DNA of 6,884 nucleotides, from the NCBI GenBank assembly GCA_002401305.2, contig NVSO02000108.1:1-6884 (forward strand). The letters run 5' to 3'. Below, one piece after another: positions 1 to 5,431 of the stretch. Below the pieces are notes generated by a model. That model was not told the origin of the DNA and did not search any database. It was given only the letters and a program-made list of their open reading frames with translations. Origin of the DNA: Rhodobiaceae bacterium. Lineage in GTDB: Bacteria > Pseudomonadota > Alphaproteobacteria > Parvibaculales > Parvibaculaceae. The position numbers and the translations under genes were made by a program. Each line of letters opens with the position of its first letter. The first letter of the stretch is position 1.

Positions 1-795
1 AAAAGCATCACCCATGCGTTGACCGGCATTCTCACCCGTGAGGGAAAAATTGATGTCAACGCCCCGGCCTACGCACCCGAGTGGCAAGGCAAAGACGATC
101 CACGCAAAGCCATCACGCTGGACCAACTAATGCGCATGTCCAGCGGCTTGGCCTTCCAAGAGGATTACAACCCAGAACATCCCTCAGACGTGATCGAAAT
201 GTTATGGGGCACGGGCAAAGACGATGTCGCCCATTTTGCGGCAAACTTCCCTCTCGCCCACGAACCCAACAGCACTTGGTATTATTCCAGCGGCACGAGC
301 AACATTGTCTCACGCGCGGTTGCCCACAGCCTAGGCTCAACCACACCAGAAGAATTTGAAGCCTTCATGCGCACAGAACTCTTCGACCGCATTGGGATGA
401 AGAACGTCGATCCAAAGTTCGACACCTCTGGCACCTTTATTGGCTCCTCGTTCTGCTTCTCGCGCGCCCGCGACTTTGCCCGCTTTGGCCTGCTTTATTT
501 GCGCGACGGTGTGTGGGATGGCAAACGGATTTTGCCTGAAAATTGGGTAGATTATGCCCGCACCCCAACGGCCCAAACAACGCAACAGCTCAAAGAAGAA
601 GGGGGCTACGGTGCCCATTTCTGGCTTGGTTTTGGCGGACCAGACACGTTCTCCTGCAATGGGTTTGAAGGCCAATACATCGTTATGGTTCCGGAGCTAG
701 ACTTGATTCTTGTCCGTCATGGCCGCACCCCAACCGAGAAAAAGACCAATACGATTGCCTTCATGAAAGACGTAATTGGCTGTTTTCAGCGATAA
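1..795 (+). CDS. Serine hydrolase, beta-lactamase/esterase clan, 5'-truncated by window edge
   Basis: This is the C-terminal 264 residues of a PF00144-type serine hydrolase (class C beta-lactamase, penicillin-binding esterase or carboxylesterase fold). The frame is open from base 1 and reads K-S-I-T-H-A-L-T-G-I-L. In this family that stretch directly follows the nucleophile in S-x-x-K-S, so Lys1 is probably the SxxK lysine and the serine lies just outside the window. An in-frame TTG at 19 is internal and not a real start. The second motif is YYSSG around residues 94-98, where Tyr should be the general base; the classic YxN Asn is replaced by Ser. Near the C-terminus, GFEGQYIVMVPELDLILVRHGRT (about residues 221-243) matches the family's last core strands. 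Substrate unknown; hydrolysis of an ester or amide, possibly in the periplasm, is inferred. No signal peptide can be judged. It is not obviously co-transcribed with the next gene, since 90 bp separate them. Confidence 0.9.
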   Translation, partial: KSITHALTGILTREGKIDVNAPAYAPEWQGKDDPRKAITLDQLMRMSSGLAFQEDYNPEHPSDVIEMLWGTGKDDVAHFAANFPLAHEPNSTWYYSSGTSNIVSRAVAHSLGSTTPEEFEAFMRTELFDRIGMKNVDPKFDTSGTFIGSSFCFSRARDFARFGLLYLRDGVWDGKRILPENWVDYARTPTAQTTQQLKEEGGYGAHFWLGFGGPDTFSCNGFEGQYIVMVPELDLILVRHGRTPTEKKTNTIAFMKDVIGCFQR

Positions 796-885
796 ATTCA
801 TTCATTTGGGCTAGGATAAATTTTCCTACTTGGGTGTTTACCCTTAATCCTGTAATGTGAGTTTTATAGAAAACTCGGAGTTATT
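796..885 (+). other. Intergenic spacer with SD of the next gene
   Basis: This AT-rich 90-bp spacer contains small inverted repeats: TAGGA at 812-816 with TCCTA at 824-828, and GGGT at 832-835 with ACCC at 840-843. Both stems are too short to call a terminator. A TATAGA at 865-870 resembles a -10 box, but transcription from it would start almost on the ribosome binding site, so I do not call it a promoter. CGGAG at 876-880 is the Shine-Dalgarno for the ATG at 886, with 5-nt spacing. Confidence 0.4.
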
Positions 886-1191
886 ATGGGTGTCGTGCTC
901 TCGTTTCCTCAATCCGCCAAAGCGGATAATTGGCTGTCCGCTCAAGAATGGACTCAGCTGAGGCATTTGCTCGCCCAAACGCCTTTTGAAATGCACTACG
1001 AACAGTTCCCGTTAGATGACGGCCCTTTTCACATCAATATCTATGTGTGCGGCTGGATTGCGCCCAGTTTTGAAGTAAAAAAACAAGAAGGCGAATGGTC
1101 CATCATTGACCTACGTAAAGGCAACAAAGAGACGCTTTGCACCAGTGGTCAGCCTGAAGAGATTGTGCGTTACCTCGTAAAACAGGCCTGA
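886..1191 (+). CDS. Small conserved-looking hypothetical protein, 101 aa
   Basis: I do not recognise this protein. The ATG at 886 has a good Shine-Dalgarno (CGGAG, 876-880, 5-nt spacing). The product is soluble-looking: no hydrophobic helix, no signal peptide and no obvious metal-binding motif. It is rich in aromatics (W16, W22, W57, W71) and has two cysteines (C55, C85). Visible layout: an N-terminal segment with an amphipathic stretch (residues 18-31, SAQEWTQLRHLLAQ), a likely beta section with H49-I-N-I-Y-V-C-G-W-I and F62-E-V-K-K, then W71-S-I-I-D-L-R, and a C-terminal helix-like EEIVRYLVKQ (91-100). This suggests a compact alpha/beta domain, an inference only. Both neighbours on the same strand are serine hydrolases, but spacers of 90 and 76 bp make a tight operon uncertain. 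That it is a real gene rests on the SD, the length and its composition, which resembles its neighbours. Confidence 0.7.
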   Translation: MGVVLSFPQSAKADNWLSAQEWTQLRHLLAQTPFEMHYEQFPLDDGPFHINIYVCGWIAPSFEVKKQEGEWSIIDLRKGNKETLCTSGQPEEIVRYLVKQA

Positions 1192-1210
1192 GATAAGCCT
1201 TCCCCTTTTT
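1184..1210 (+). terminator. Weak possible terminator after the 101-aa gene
   Basis: AGGC at 1184-1187 can pair with GCCT at 1197-1200 around a 9-nt loop that contains the TGA stop. A pyrimidine tract ending in five T (1206-1210) follows. The 4-bp stem is short for an intrinsic terminator, so this is tentative. Confidence 0.2.
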
Positions 1211-1240
1211 GCACGTACAATCCATACTTCCCAAAAATCT

Positions 1241-1267
1241 GGGGAGGCCGCTTAAGCGGTATATAAA
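1241..1267 (+). promoter_or_regulatory. Leader with SD, 12-bp palindrome and start codon spacing of 20 nt
   Basis: GGGGAGG at 1241-1247 is the strongest Shine-Dalgarno in the window, yet it lies 20 nt before the ATG at 1268. The gap begins with a perfect palindrome, CCGCTTAAGCGG (1248-1259). As RNA it can fold into four G-C pairs with a UUAA loop. Folding would leave 8 nt (1260-1267) between the SD and the ATG, the same spacing seen for four other genes here (VOC protein, second MaoC, GNAT, aldolase). An in-frame TAA at 1253-1255 rules out an upstream start. Either the hairpin is bridged by the ribosome, or the palindrome is a DNA operator. Confidence 0.5.
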
Positions 1268-2521
1268 ATGAACATCACAACACCTATCTCAACCTCGAGC
1301 GCAGCCGCTGAGACACTCGGCTTTGACGCTGACCGCTTAGGCAAAATTCCAGGCTTCTTGCAGTCTTATATCGACAGTGGAAAATTGGCTGGCACGTCCG
1401 TCCTCATTTCGCGCCACGGCGAAGTTGCCCAATTCGAAGTCAACGGCAACAAAGACCGCGAAAACGCCCTGCCGTTGGAAAAAGACAGCATCTTCCGCAT
1501 CTACTCCATGACCAAGCCAATCACGTCGTTGGCATTGATGATGTTGTACGAAGAAGGCAAATTGCAACTCATCCACCCGGTCTCCCACTACATTCCAGCC
1601 TTTGCTGATTTACAGGTGTGGGACGAAGGCACATGGGACAATTACACAACTAAAGCCCCCGATCGCGAAATGCGTGTCTACGACCTGCTCACCCATACAT
1701 CAGGCCTGACCTATGACTTCATGATGGCCCACCCGGTCGACAAGCTCTATCGCAAGAACAAACTGGGCGGTGCGGGCCGGACCACGTTAAACCTAGAAGA
1801 GGTTGTGGACGGCCTTGCAAAAATGCCACTGCAGTTCTCACCGGGCACAAAATGGAACTACTCCATGGCCACGGATGTCTGCGGTCGCTTAGTCGAAATC
1901 ATCTCCGGCCAAACACTAGACGTCTTCCTGAAGGAACGTATTTTCGATCCGCTCGGCATGGTTGATACAGGCTTTTATGTACCTGAAGACAAATGGGACC
2001 GCTTTGCCCCGTGCTACCGTAAAGACCCCGTCACGCGCGTCACAAGCCGCGTGGACGAAGCTGATGCAACAGGCCAATTCACCTCGCAGCCTGCATTCCT
2101 ATCGGGTGGCGGCGGCTTAGTCTCCACTCAGTCAGATTATTTGGCGTTCTGCCAAATGCTGCTCAATGGTGGGGAAGCAAACGGCAAGCGTTTCGTCTCC
2201 CCCAAAACCATTGATCTGATGACAATGAACCATTTGCCCGACAATAAGACCATGCGGGAGATGGACAATTCAGCGTTTTCAGAAACCGGGATGGACGGCG
2301 TCGGCTTTGGCCTCGGCTTCTCTGTGCTTCTAGACCAAGGCGCATCACACAGCACAGGCACACCGGGCATCTATTCGTGGGGCGGGCTCGCTTCTACCTA
2401 CTTCTGGATTGATCCTGTGGAGGACCTGACAGTCATTTTCATGACCCAACTCATGCCCTCCAGCAGCTATCCTATTCGCCCTCAATTGCAGCAGCTTGTT
2501 TATGCCGCAATGATCGACTGA
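1268..2521 (+). CDS. Family VIII-type carboxylesterase / beta-lactamase-fold serine hydrolase
   Basis: This is a complete 417-residue serine hydrolase of the PF00144 clan, close in layout to EstB-like family VIII esterases. Motifs are in the expected order: S80-M-T-K83 (nucleophile and lysine), Y198-S-M (tyrosine general base, in place of YxN), and W371-G-G (in place of the KTG box of beta-lactamases). Flanking family hallmarks are DLLTHTSGLTYDF (139-151), FSPGTKWNYS (190-199) and a Gly-rich SGGGGLVST (279-287). In EstB the equivalent residues are Ser75, Lys78, Tyr181 and Trp348, with similar spacing. The WGG variant is associated with esterase rather than efficient beta-lactamase activity. 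The N-terminus lacks a signal peptide, which suggests a cytoplasmic enzyme. The natural substrate is unknown (short-chain esters inferred). It is paralogous to the hydrolase at the left edge but of a different subfamily. The gene converges on the VOC gene, and its start is fixed by an upstream in-frame stop. Confidence 0.93.
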   Translation: MNITTPISTSSAAAETLGFDADRLGKIPGFLQSYIDSGKLAGTSVLISRHGEVAQFEVNGNKDRENALPLEKDSIFRIYSMTKPITSLALMMLYEEGKLQLIHPVSHYIPAFADLQVWDEGTWDNYTTKAPDREMRVYDLLTHTSGLTYDFMMAHPVDKLYRKNKLGGAGRTTLNLEEVVDGLAKMPLQFSPGTKWNYSMATDVCGRLVEIISGQTLDVFLKERIFDPLGMVDTGFYVPEDKWDRFAPCYRKDPVTRVTSRVDEADATGQFTSQPAFLSGGGGLVSTQSDYLAFCQMLLNGGEANGKRFVSPKTIDLMTMNHLPDNKTMREMDNSAFSETGMDGVGFGLGFSVLLDQGASHSTGTPGIYSWGGLASTYFWIDPVEDLTVIFMTQLMPSSSYPIRPQLQQLVYAAMID

Positions 2522-2558
2522 TCTATTCCTGAAGCGGCCTCACGCCTCTTCAGGGATC
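2520..2558. terminator. Hairpin at the convergent ends of the esterase and VOC genes
   Basis: CCTGAAG (2528-2534) pairs perfectly with CTTCAGG (2548-2554). Inside, after one C/T mismatch, GGC (2536-2538) pairs with GCC (2544-2546) around a 5-nt loop. An outer GATC repeat (2520-2523 and 2555-2558) may lengthen it. It spans the 18-bp gap between the two stop codons and the last codons of the VOC gene. There is no U-tract on either strand, so it may be an mRNA-end stabiliser or a Rho-assisted bidirectional terminator rather than a textbook intrinsic one. Confidence 0.5.
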
Positions 2559-2908
2559 ATACCGAACTTCAACAGATTGCCGTGCGGGTCGTGAACATAG
2601 AATTCTTTCATGTTCCAGTCCCGGACGGCAAAGTCGCTTAAGCGCCCTTTGTGGGCGACAATAAGCGCCCGCCTCGCCTCGAAGTCTTCAAACAGAGACG
2701 GCACCTGCCCTCCCCGAATATAACAAGATGTATTTTCTGCAATGGCGCGGTCCCGGCACAACCAAAAATGCAGTTCGATCTCATCCCGCTTCATGATCAG
2801 GTAATCCCCAATCTCTTCACCGTGAAAGCCCAGAGCCGTTCGGTAGAAGGCCGCGCTCTCAGCAATATCAAGGGAGGCTAAAAGCGGAATAGCACGCGCA
2901 TAGTCCAT
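2540..2908 (-). CDS. VOC-superfamily protein, glyoxalase/bleomycin-resistance type
   Basis: This 122-residue single-module VOC protein has the usual length for bleomycin-resistance-like members. The N-terminal half carries the beta-alpha-beta start A6-I-P-L-L-A-S-L-D-I-A-E-S-A-A-F-Y22 and LGFHGEEIGDYLIMKRDEIELHFW. The C-terminal half ends in D97-W-N-M-K-E-F-Y-V-H-D-P-H-G-N-L-L-K-F-G, very typical of the Ble branch (W-G-M-x-E-F-x-V-x-D-P-x-G-N). His47 (ELHFW) and the acidic or His residues of the last motif could bind metal if it were an enzyme, but Ble-type proteins usually bind and sequester a ligand as a dimer. Whether it confers drug resistance cannot be told; many chromosomal members do not. 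AGGA (complement of 2917-2920) lies 8 nt before the ATG. It is divergent from the MaoC pair and shares an 82-bp upstream region with it. Confidence 0.88.
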   Translation of the reverse strand: MDYARAIPLLASLDIAESAAFYRTALGFHGEEIGDYLIMKRDEIELHFWLCRDRAIAENTSCYIRGGQVPSLFEDFEARRALIVAHKGRLSDFAVRDWNMKEFYVHDPHGNLLKFGMIPEEA

Positions 2909-2990
2909 AAATAATTTCCTATTTCTGCTGTATTTGGTCGGTCTTCTGTTAAAATGGAAGCAATGAACAATACAATAAATCGGAAATTTT
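2909..2990. promoter_or_regulatory. Divergent intergenic region, VOC gene / MaoC pair
   Basis: This 82-bp AT-rich spacer must hold the 5' signals for both directions. Rightward, TAAAAT at 2950-2955 resembles a -10 box, but no convincing -35 is placed 16-18 nt upstream. The two ends mirror each other: AATTTCC (2913-2919) and GGAAATT (2982-2988) form a 7-bp inverted repeat, each copy serving as the ribosome binding site of one gene. No clear operator palindrome lies in the centre. Confidence 0.35.
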
Positions 2991-3476
2991 ATGCAAGCGC
3001 CTACCTACTTCTGGGAAGACATTGACCCCGGATTTGAAATCGAAACCGCCCACCACAAAGCCACGACAGAAGAAATCATCGAATTCGCTCAAGAATTTGA
3101 TCCCCAGCCTTTTCACTTAGATGCAGAAGCAGCAAAAGACTCACTCTTGGGCGGACTGTGCGCCTCTGGGTGGCACATCTGCTCACTCTCGATGCGCCTT
3201 GTTTATGACGCGCTAATTTCAAAGTGCGCAGCCCAAGGCTCTCCCGGCATAGAAGAAGTACGCTGGCGCAAACCGCTTTTTGTTGAAGACACAGTGCGTG
3301 TGAAAGTCTCGGTGTTGGAAAAAAGAAGCTCCGCCAGCAAGCCCGGCATCGGCCTCATTCGGTGGCAATGGGAAATGCTCAACCAAAACGATGAAACAAT
3401 TTCCCTGTTGACCTGTTGGATTATGATGAGCAAACGCCCTCAACAAATGGACGCCACTTCTGAGGAGACCGCCTAA
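2991..3476 (+). CDS. MaoC-like hot-dog dehydratase/hydratase, first of a tandem pair
   Basis: This 161-residue single hot-dog domain is of the MaoC/(R)-specific enoyl-CoA hydratase type. The hydratase motif is F36-D-P-Q-P-F-H42-L-D44, followed by A58-S-G-W-H62 on the next helix. In characterised (R)-hydratases such as PhaJ, the catalytic Asp and His are five residues apart, as D37 and H42 are here. The usual D-x-N-P-x-H asparagine is replaced by Gln in this DPQPFH subgroup, which is common among bacterial MaoC-like proteins of unassigned substrate. The likely reaction is reversible hydration of a trans-2-enoyl-CoA or related thioester in the cytoplasm; the substrate is not predictable. The start at 2991 has a modest SD (GGAAA, 2982-2986). 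The stop overlaps the start of the next MaoC gene (TAATG), which implies one transcript and coupled translation. Confidence 0.88.
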   Translation: MQAPTYFWEDIDPGFEIETAHHKATTEEIIEFAQEFDPQPFHLDAEAAKDSLLGGLCASGWHICSLSMRLVYDALISKCAAQGSPGIEEVRWRKPLFVEDTVRVKVSVLEKRSSASKPGIGLIRWQWEMLNQNDETISLLTCWIMMSKRPQQMDATSEETA

Positions 3477-3973
3477 TGCCTTGGTTCGAAGATGTTAAAA
3501 TCGGCACGAGCTCAGAGCTCGGCAGCTATACATTCACACAAGAAGAAATTATCGCGTTCGGCAAAAAATTCGATCCTCAACCCTTCCACGTGGACCCAGA
3601 GGCAGCAGCACAAACCCACTTTGGCGGCATCATCGCCTCAGGCTGGCACACTTGTTCCATATGGATGAAGTTGATGGTTGCAAACCGCGCGGGCGACACC
3701 GTCGAAGAAGAGCCAGACGAAGACGGCCGCACACCGCCGCGCGGTGGTCCGTCTCCCGGCGTACTCGACATTCGCTGGAAAAAACCGGTACGCCCCGGAG
3801 ATACAATCAGCTATCGCACCGAGGTTGTGGAAAAAATTGATCTCAAGTCCCGGCCCAACATCGGAATTTTGAGGAGCCTCAACACCGGCACCAATCAAAA
3901 CGGTGAAACAGTAATAACGTTTTTGGGCCAAGGTTTAGTAGAGCGCAAAAACCCATTCGTCAGCACTAAATGA
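3476..3973 (+). CDS. MaoC-like hot-dog dehydratase/hydratase, second of a tandem pair
   Basis: This 165-residue paralogue of the gene before it has F32-D-P-Q-P-F-H38-V-D40 and A54-S-G-W-H58. D33 and H38 are the presumed catalytic pair. Aligned by eye, residues 20-67 match residues 24-71 of the first protein at 28 of 48 positions. Its distinctive feature is an insertion of about 13 residues after the central helix: a charged, Gly/Pro-rich loop D74-T-V-E-E-E-P-D-E-D-G followed by RTPPRGGPSPG (85-95), where the first copy has a short link. The ATG overlaps the upstream TAA by one base, with AGGAG at 3463-3467 placed 8 nt before it. Single-domain MaoC proteins normally dimerise, so a heterodimer of the two products is plausible but unproven. 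Both copies keep their catalytic residues, so neither looks degenerate. Confidence 0.88.
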   Translation: MPWFEDVKIGTSSELGSYTFTQEEIIAFGKKFDPQPFHVDPEAAAQTHFGGIIASGWHTCSIWMKLMVANRAGDTVEEEPDEDGRTPPRGGPSPGVLDIRWKKPVRPGDTISYRTEVVEKIDLKSRPNIGILRSLNTGTNQNGETVITFLGQGLVERKNPFVSTK

Positions 3974-3978
3974 AGACG

Positions 3979-4007
3979 GTCCAACAGCTCCTCAGGGGCT
4001 GTTGGAC
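3979..4007. terminator. Perfect 10-bp hairpin between convergent MaoC and GNAT genes
   Basis: GTCCAACAGC (3979-3988) and GCTGTTGGAC (3998-4007) are exact reverse complements around a 9-nt loop (3989-3997). It fills most of the 37-bp gap between two convergent stop codons (TGA at 3971-3973, and TAG on the minus strand at 4013-4011), the place expected for a bidirectional terminator. No U-tract follows on either strand, so termination may need Rho or NusA, or the stem may protect mRNA 3' ends. Confidence 0.6.
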
Positions 4008-4010
4008 ACC

Positions 4011-4583
4011 CTACCCCTTACGGGTCTCATATTCTGACCTTAGGAGCCCCATGACGATAGTGTTCCAATAATCGCCCTTCATATGCACCGACTGGCGCCG
4101 AACGCCCTCGACCTGAAAACCAAGTCGTTCATAGGCTTTAATGGCAGGTACATTAAAATCGAAGACACGTAGTTCGAGCCGGTGCGTAATCGGATCGTCA
4201 AAGGCAAATTGCAACGCAGCCTGCAACATCAAATCAGCATAGCCCTTGTTTCTATAGGCGGGGCCAATAGCAACCCGGCTTAAATCCGTTTGATGAGTTC
4301 GCCTGTTGCGTGTGAGCTGAAAGTGACCAATCAAGTCACCAGCCTTATTGACCACAGAAAAAAAGTCGCCCGCGCTCGAAGAGACATCAAACAAATCATG
4401 TAGCTCTTTTTCGAGAGTGTGCCAACTCAGCTTTGGGCCTGCCCATTGCACCACGTCAGCTTCTGAGCCGAACCACGTGCAAAGCTCGCCGATATCCTGC
4501 GCCTCAAAAGCCCGGACACCCACCGAGGAATTGCCGGACTCTCCCTTGAACCAAATAGCACCACTCTCTGCATTCATTACCAT
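4011..4583 (-). CDS. GNAT-family N-acetyltransferase (RimJ/RimL-like)
   Basis: This is a GNAT acetyltransferase that would transfer an acetyl group from acetyl-CoA to an amine, perhaps a protein N-terminus or a small molecule; the acceptor is unknown. Using the start at 4583 (190 residues), the domain begins with V-G-V-R-A-F-E-A-Q-D-I at about residues 21-31. The acetyl-CoA loop R111-N-K-G-Y-A116 fits the R/Q-x-x-G-x-G/A signature, preceded by the strand LSRVAIGP. The C-terminal ELRVFDFNVPAIKAYERLGFQVEGVRR (137-163) is the typical N-x-x-A-I-x-x-Y-E-x-x-G-F motif. The frame stays open upstream to a GTG at 4697. I prefer 4583 because a clean GGAG (complement of 4592-4595) stands 8 nt before it and the length suits the family; an ATG at 4667 with AAGGG is the main alternative. 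It is divergent from the dienelactone hydrolase. Confidence 0.85.
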   Translation of the reverse strand: MVMNAESGAIWFKGESGNSSVGVRAFEAQDIGELCTWFGSEADVVQWAGPKLSWHTLEKELHDLFDVSSSAGDFFSVVNKAGDLIGHFQLTRNRRTHQTDLSRVAIGPAYRNKGYADLMLQAALQFAFDDPITHRLELRVFDFNVPAIKAYERLGFQVEGVRRQSVHMKGDYWNTIVMGLLRSEYETRKG

Positions 4584-4762
4584 GGCTAATGCTCCAAGAT
4601 ATCTAGCCGTTCTCATCGTCCCCATGTTGTGCGCGTTGGACGCTTTAATCAAATAGGAAAACAGCATCATATCCCTTGAATTCAGACCAAAATCCACACA
4701 GGATCAAGCCGAACACAAACACATGATCACAACTACCGACGAAAATAGGGAATGAGGACGAC
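4584..4762. promoter_or_regulatory. Divergent upstream region, GNAT / dienelactone hydrolase
   Basis: If the GNAT gene starts at 4583, this 179-bp stretch is non-coding and carries both promoters. It contains the GNAT SD (minus strand, 4595-4592) and, at its right end, GAGGA (4754-4758), 4 nt before the hydrolase ATG. I see no convincing -35/-10 pair or operator palindrome. The minus-strand frame from 4697 to 4584 is open and could be a 38-residue N-terminal extension of the GNAT protein, but it does not resemble the family. Confidence 0.35.
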
Positions 4763-5431
4763 ATGGGGAAAACGGTTCAACTCACAGGCGATGAGGGCTT
4801 TGCTCTTTCTGCTTATCTCTCCCCCGCAATCGGCGAGCGCAAAGGCGGCCTCGTATTGGTTCAGGAAATTTTCGGGGTCACAGACCACATCAAAGAACTA
4901 TGTGATGGGTTTGCGGCAGACGGTTACGACGTAATCGCCCCTTCTCTCTATGACCGAGCGCACCGCGATTGGCGTGCCGACTATTCAGAAGAAGGCATCT
5001 CAACATCGATAAAACTCGCAAAAGCGACAGGCATCAAACATACCGCAGGCGACATTCAAGCCGCGATTGATTACCTCGACGGCCAAGGCAATAAACGCAT
5101 TCATATCACGGGCTATTGTTACGGCGGCGCCGTCGCTTGGCTGGCGGCTTGCCGCTGTTCCGGTCTCACATCATCTGTGGGTTATTACGGACGCCTCATC
5201 ATGGACCTCGACACTGAAGTGCCCACCTGCCCCACCATGCTGCACTTTGGCTCAAAAGACACCAGCATCCCCATTGACTGGGTGAACGAATTTGCAGAAC
5301 GCAGACAAGACATCGCCGTCCATGTCTACGATGCAGACCACGGTTTTAATTCAGATCGACGCGATAATTTTGATGCAGAAGTCACCCGCCAAGCCCGCGA
5401 GCGCACACTGGAGTGGTTTGAGAAAGCTTAA
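4763..5431 (+). CDS. Dienelactone hydrolase family protein
   Basis: This 222-residue alpha/beta hydrolase has the cysteine-nucleophile signature of dienelactone hydrolases. The elbow is G117-Y-C119-Y-G-G, so Cys119 is the nucleophile; D166 (GSKDTSIP) and H193 (DADHGFN) complete the triad. E35 in V-Q-E-I-F-G is the glutamate that holds the resting cysteine in Pseudomonas DLH, whose triad (Cys123, Asp171, His202, with Glu36) has nearly the same spacing. The classic reaction hydrolyses dienelactone to maleylacetate in chloroaromatic degradation. No other gene of that pathway is present, so a broader role on lactones or esters is as likely. There is no signal peptide, so it should be cytoplasmic. 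The SD is GAGGA (4754-4758). The last bases overlap the end of the convergent aldolase gene, sharing TTAA (5428-5431) as part of both stop codons. Confidence 0.92.
   Translation: MGKTVQLTGDEGFALSAYLSPAIGERKGGLVLVQEIFGVTDHIKELCDGFAADGYDVIAPSLYDRAHRDWRADYSEEGISTSIKLAKATGIKHTAGDIQAAIDYLDGQGNKRIHITGYCYGGAVAWLAACRCSGLTSSVGYYGRLIMDLDTEVPTCPTMLHFGSKDTSIPIDWVNEFAERRQDIAVHVYDADHGFNSDRRDNFDAEVTRQARERTLEWFEKA

Noticed and set aside
19..795. TTG at 19 as the true start of the left-edge hydrolase
   Set aside because: The frame is open to base 1 and the codons before 19 (K-S-I-T-H-A) fit the family just after the nucleophile, so the gene is cut by the window edge.
865..870. TATAGA as a -10 promoter box for the 101-aa gene
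   Set aside because: Transcription would begin on or inside the ribosome binding site, and no matching -35 element is present at 16-18 nt.
2635..2644. Second copy of the CGCTTAAGCG palindrome, inside the VOC gene
   Set aside because: It encodes ordinary residues of the VOC protein and has no SD or start nearby; two copies of a 10-bp palindrome picked after the fact are not enough to call a repeat family.
2540..2908. Calling the VOC protein a bleomycin resistance determinant
   Set aside because: The fold and C-terminal motif fit the Ble branch, but drug binding cannot be inferred and no resistance context surrounds it.
3638..3931. Open frames on the opposite strand and in other frames of the second MaoC gene
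   Set aside because: They are shadows of a well-supported coding sequence; no SD or family resemblance.
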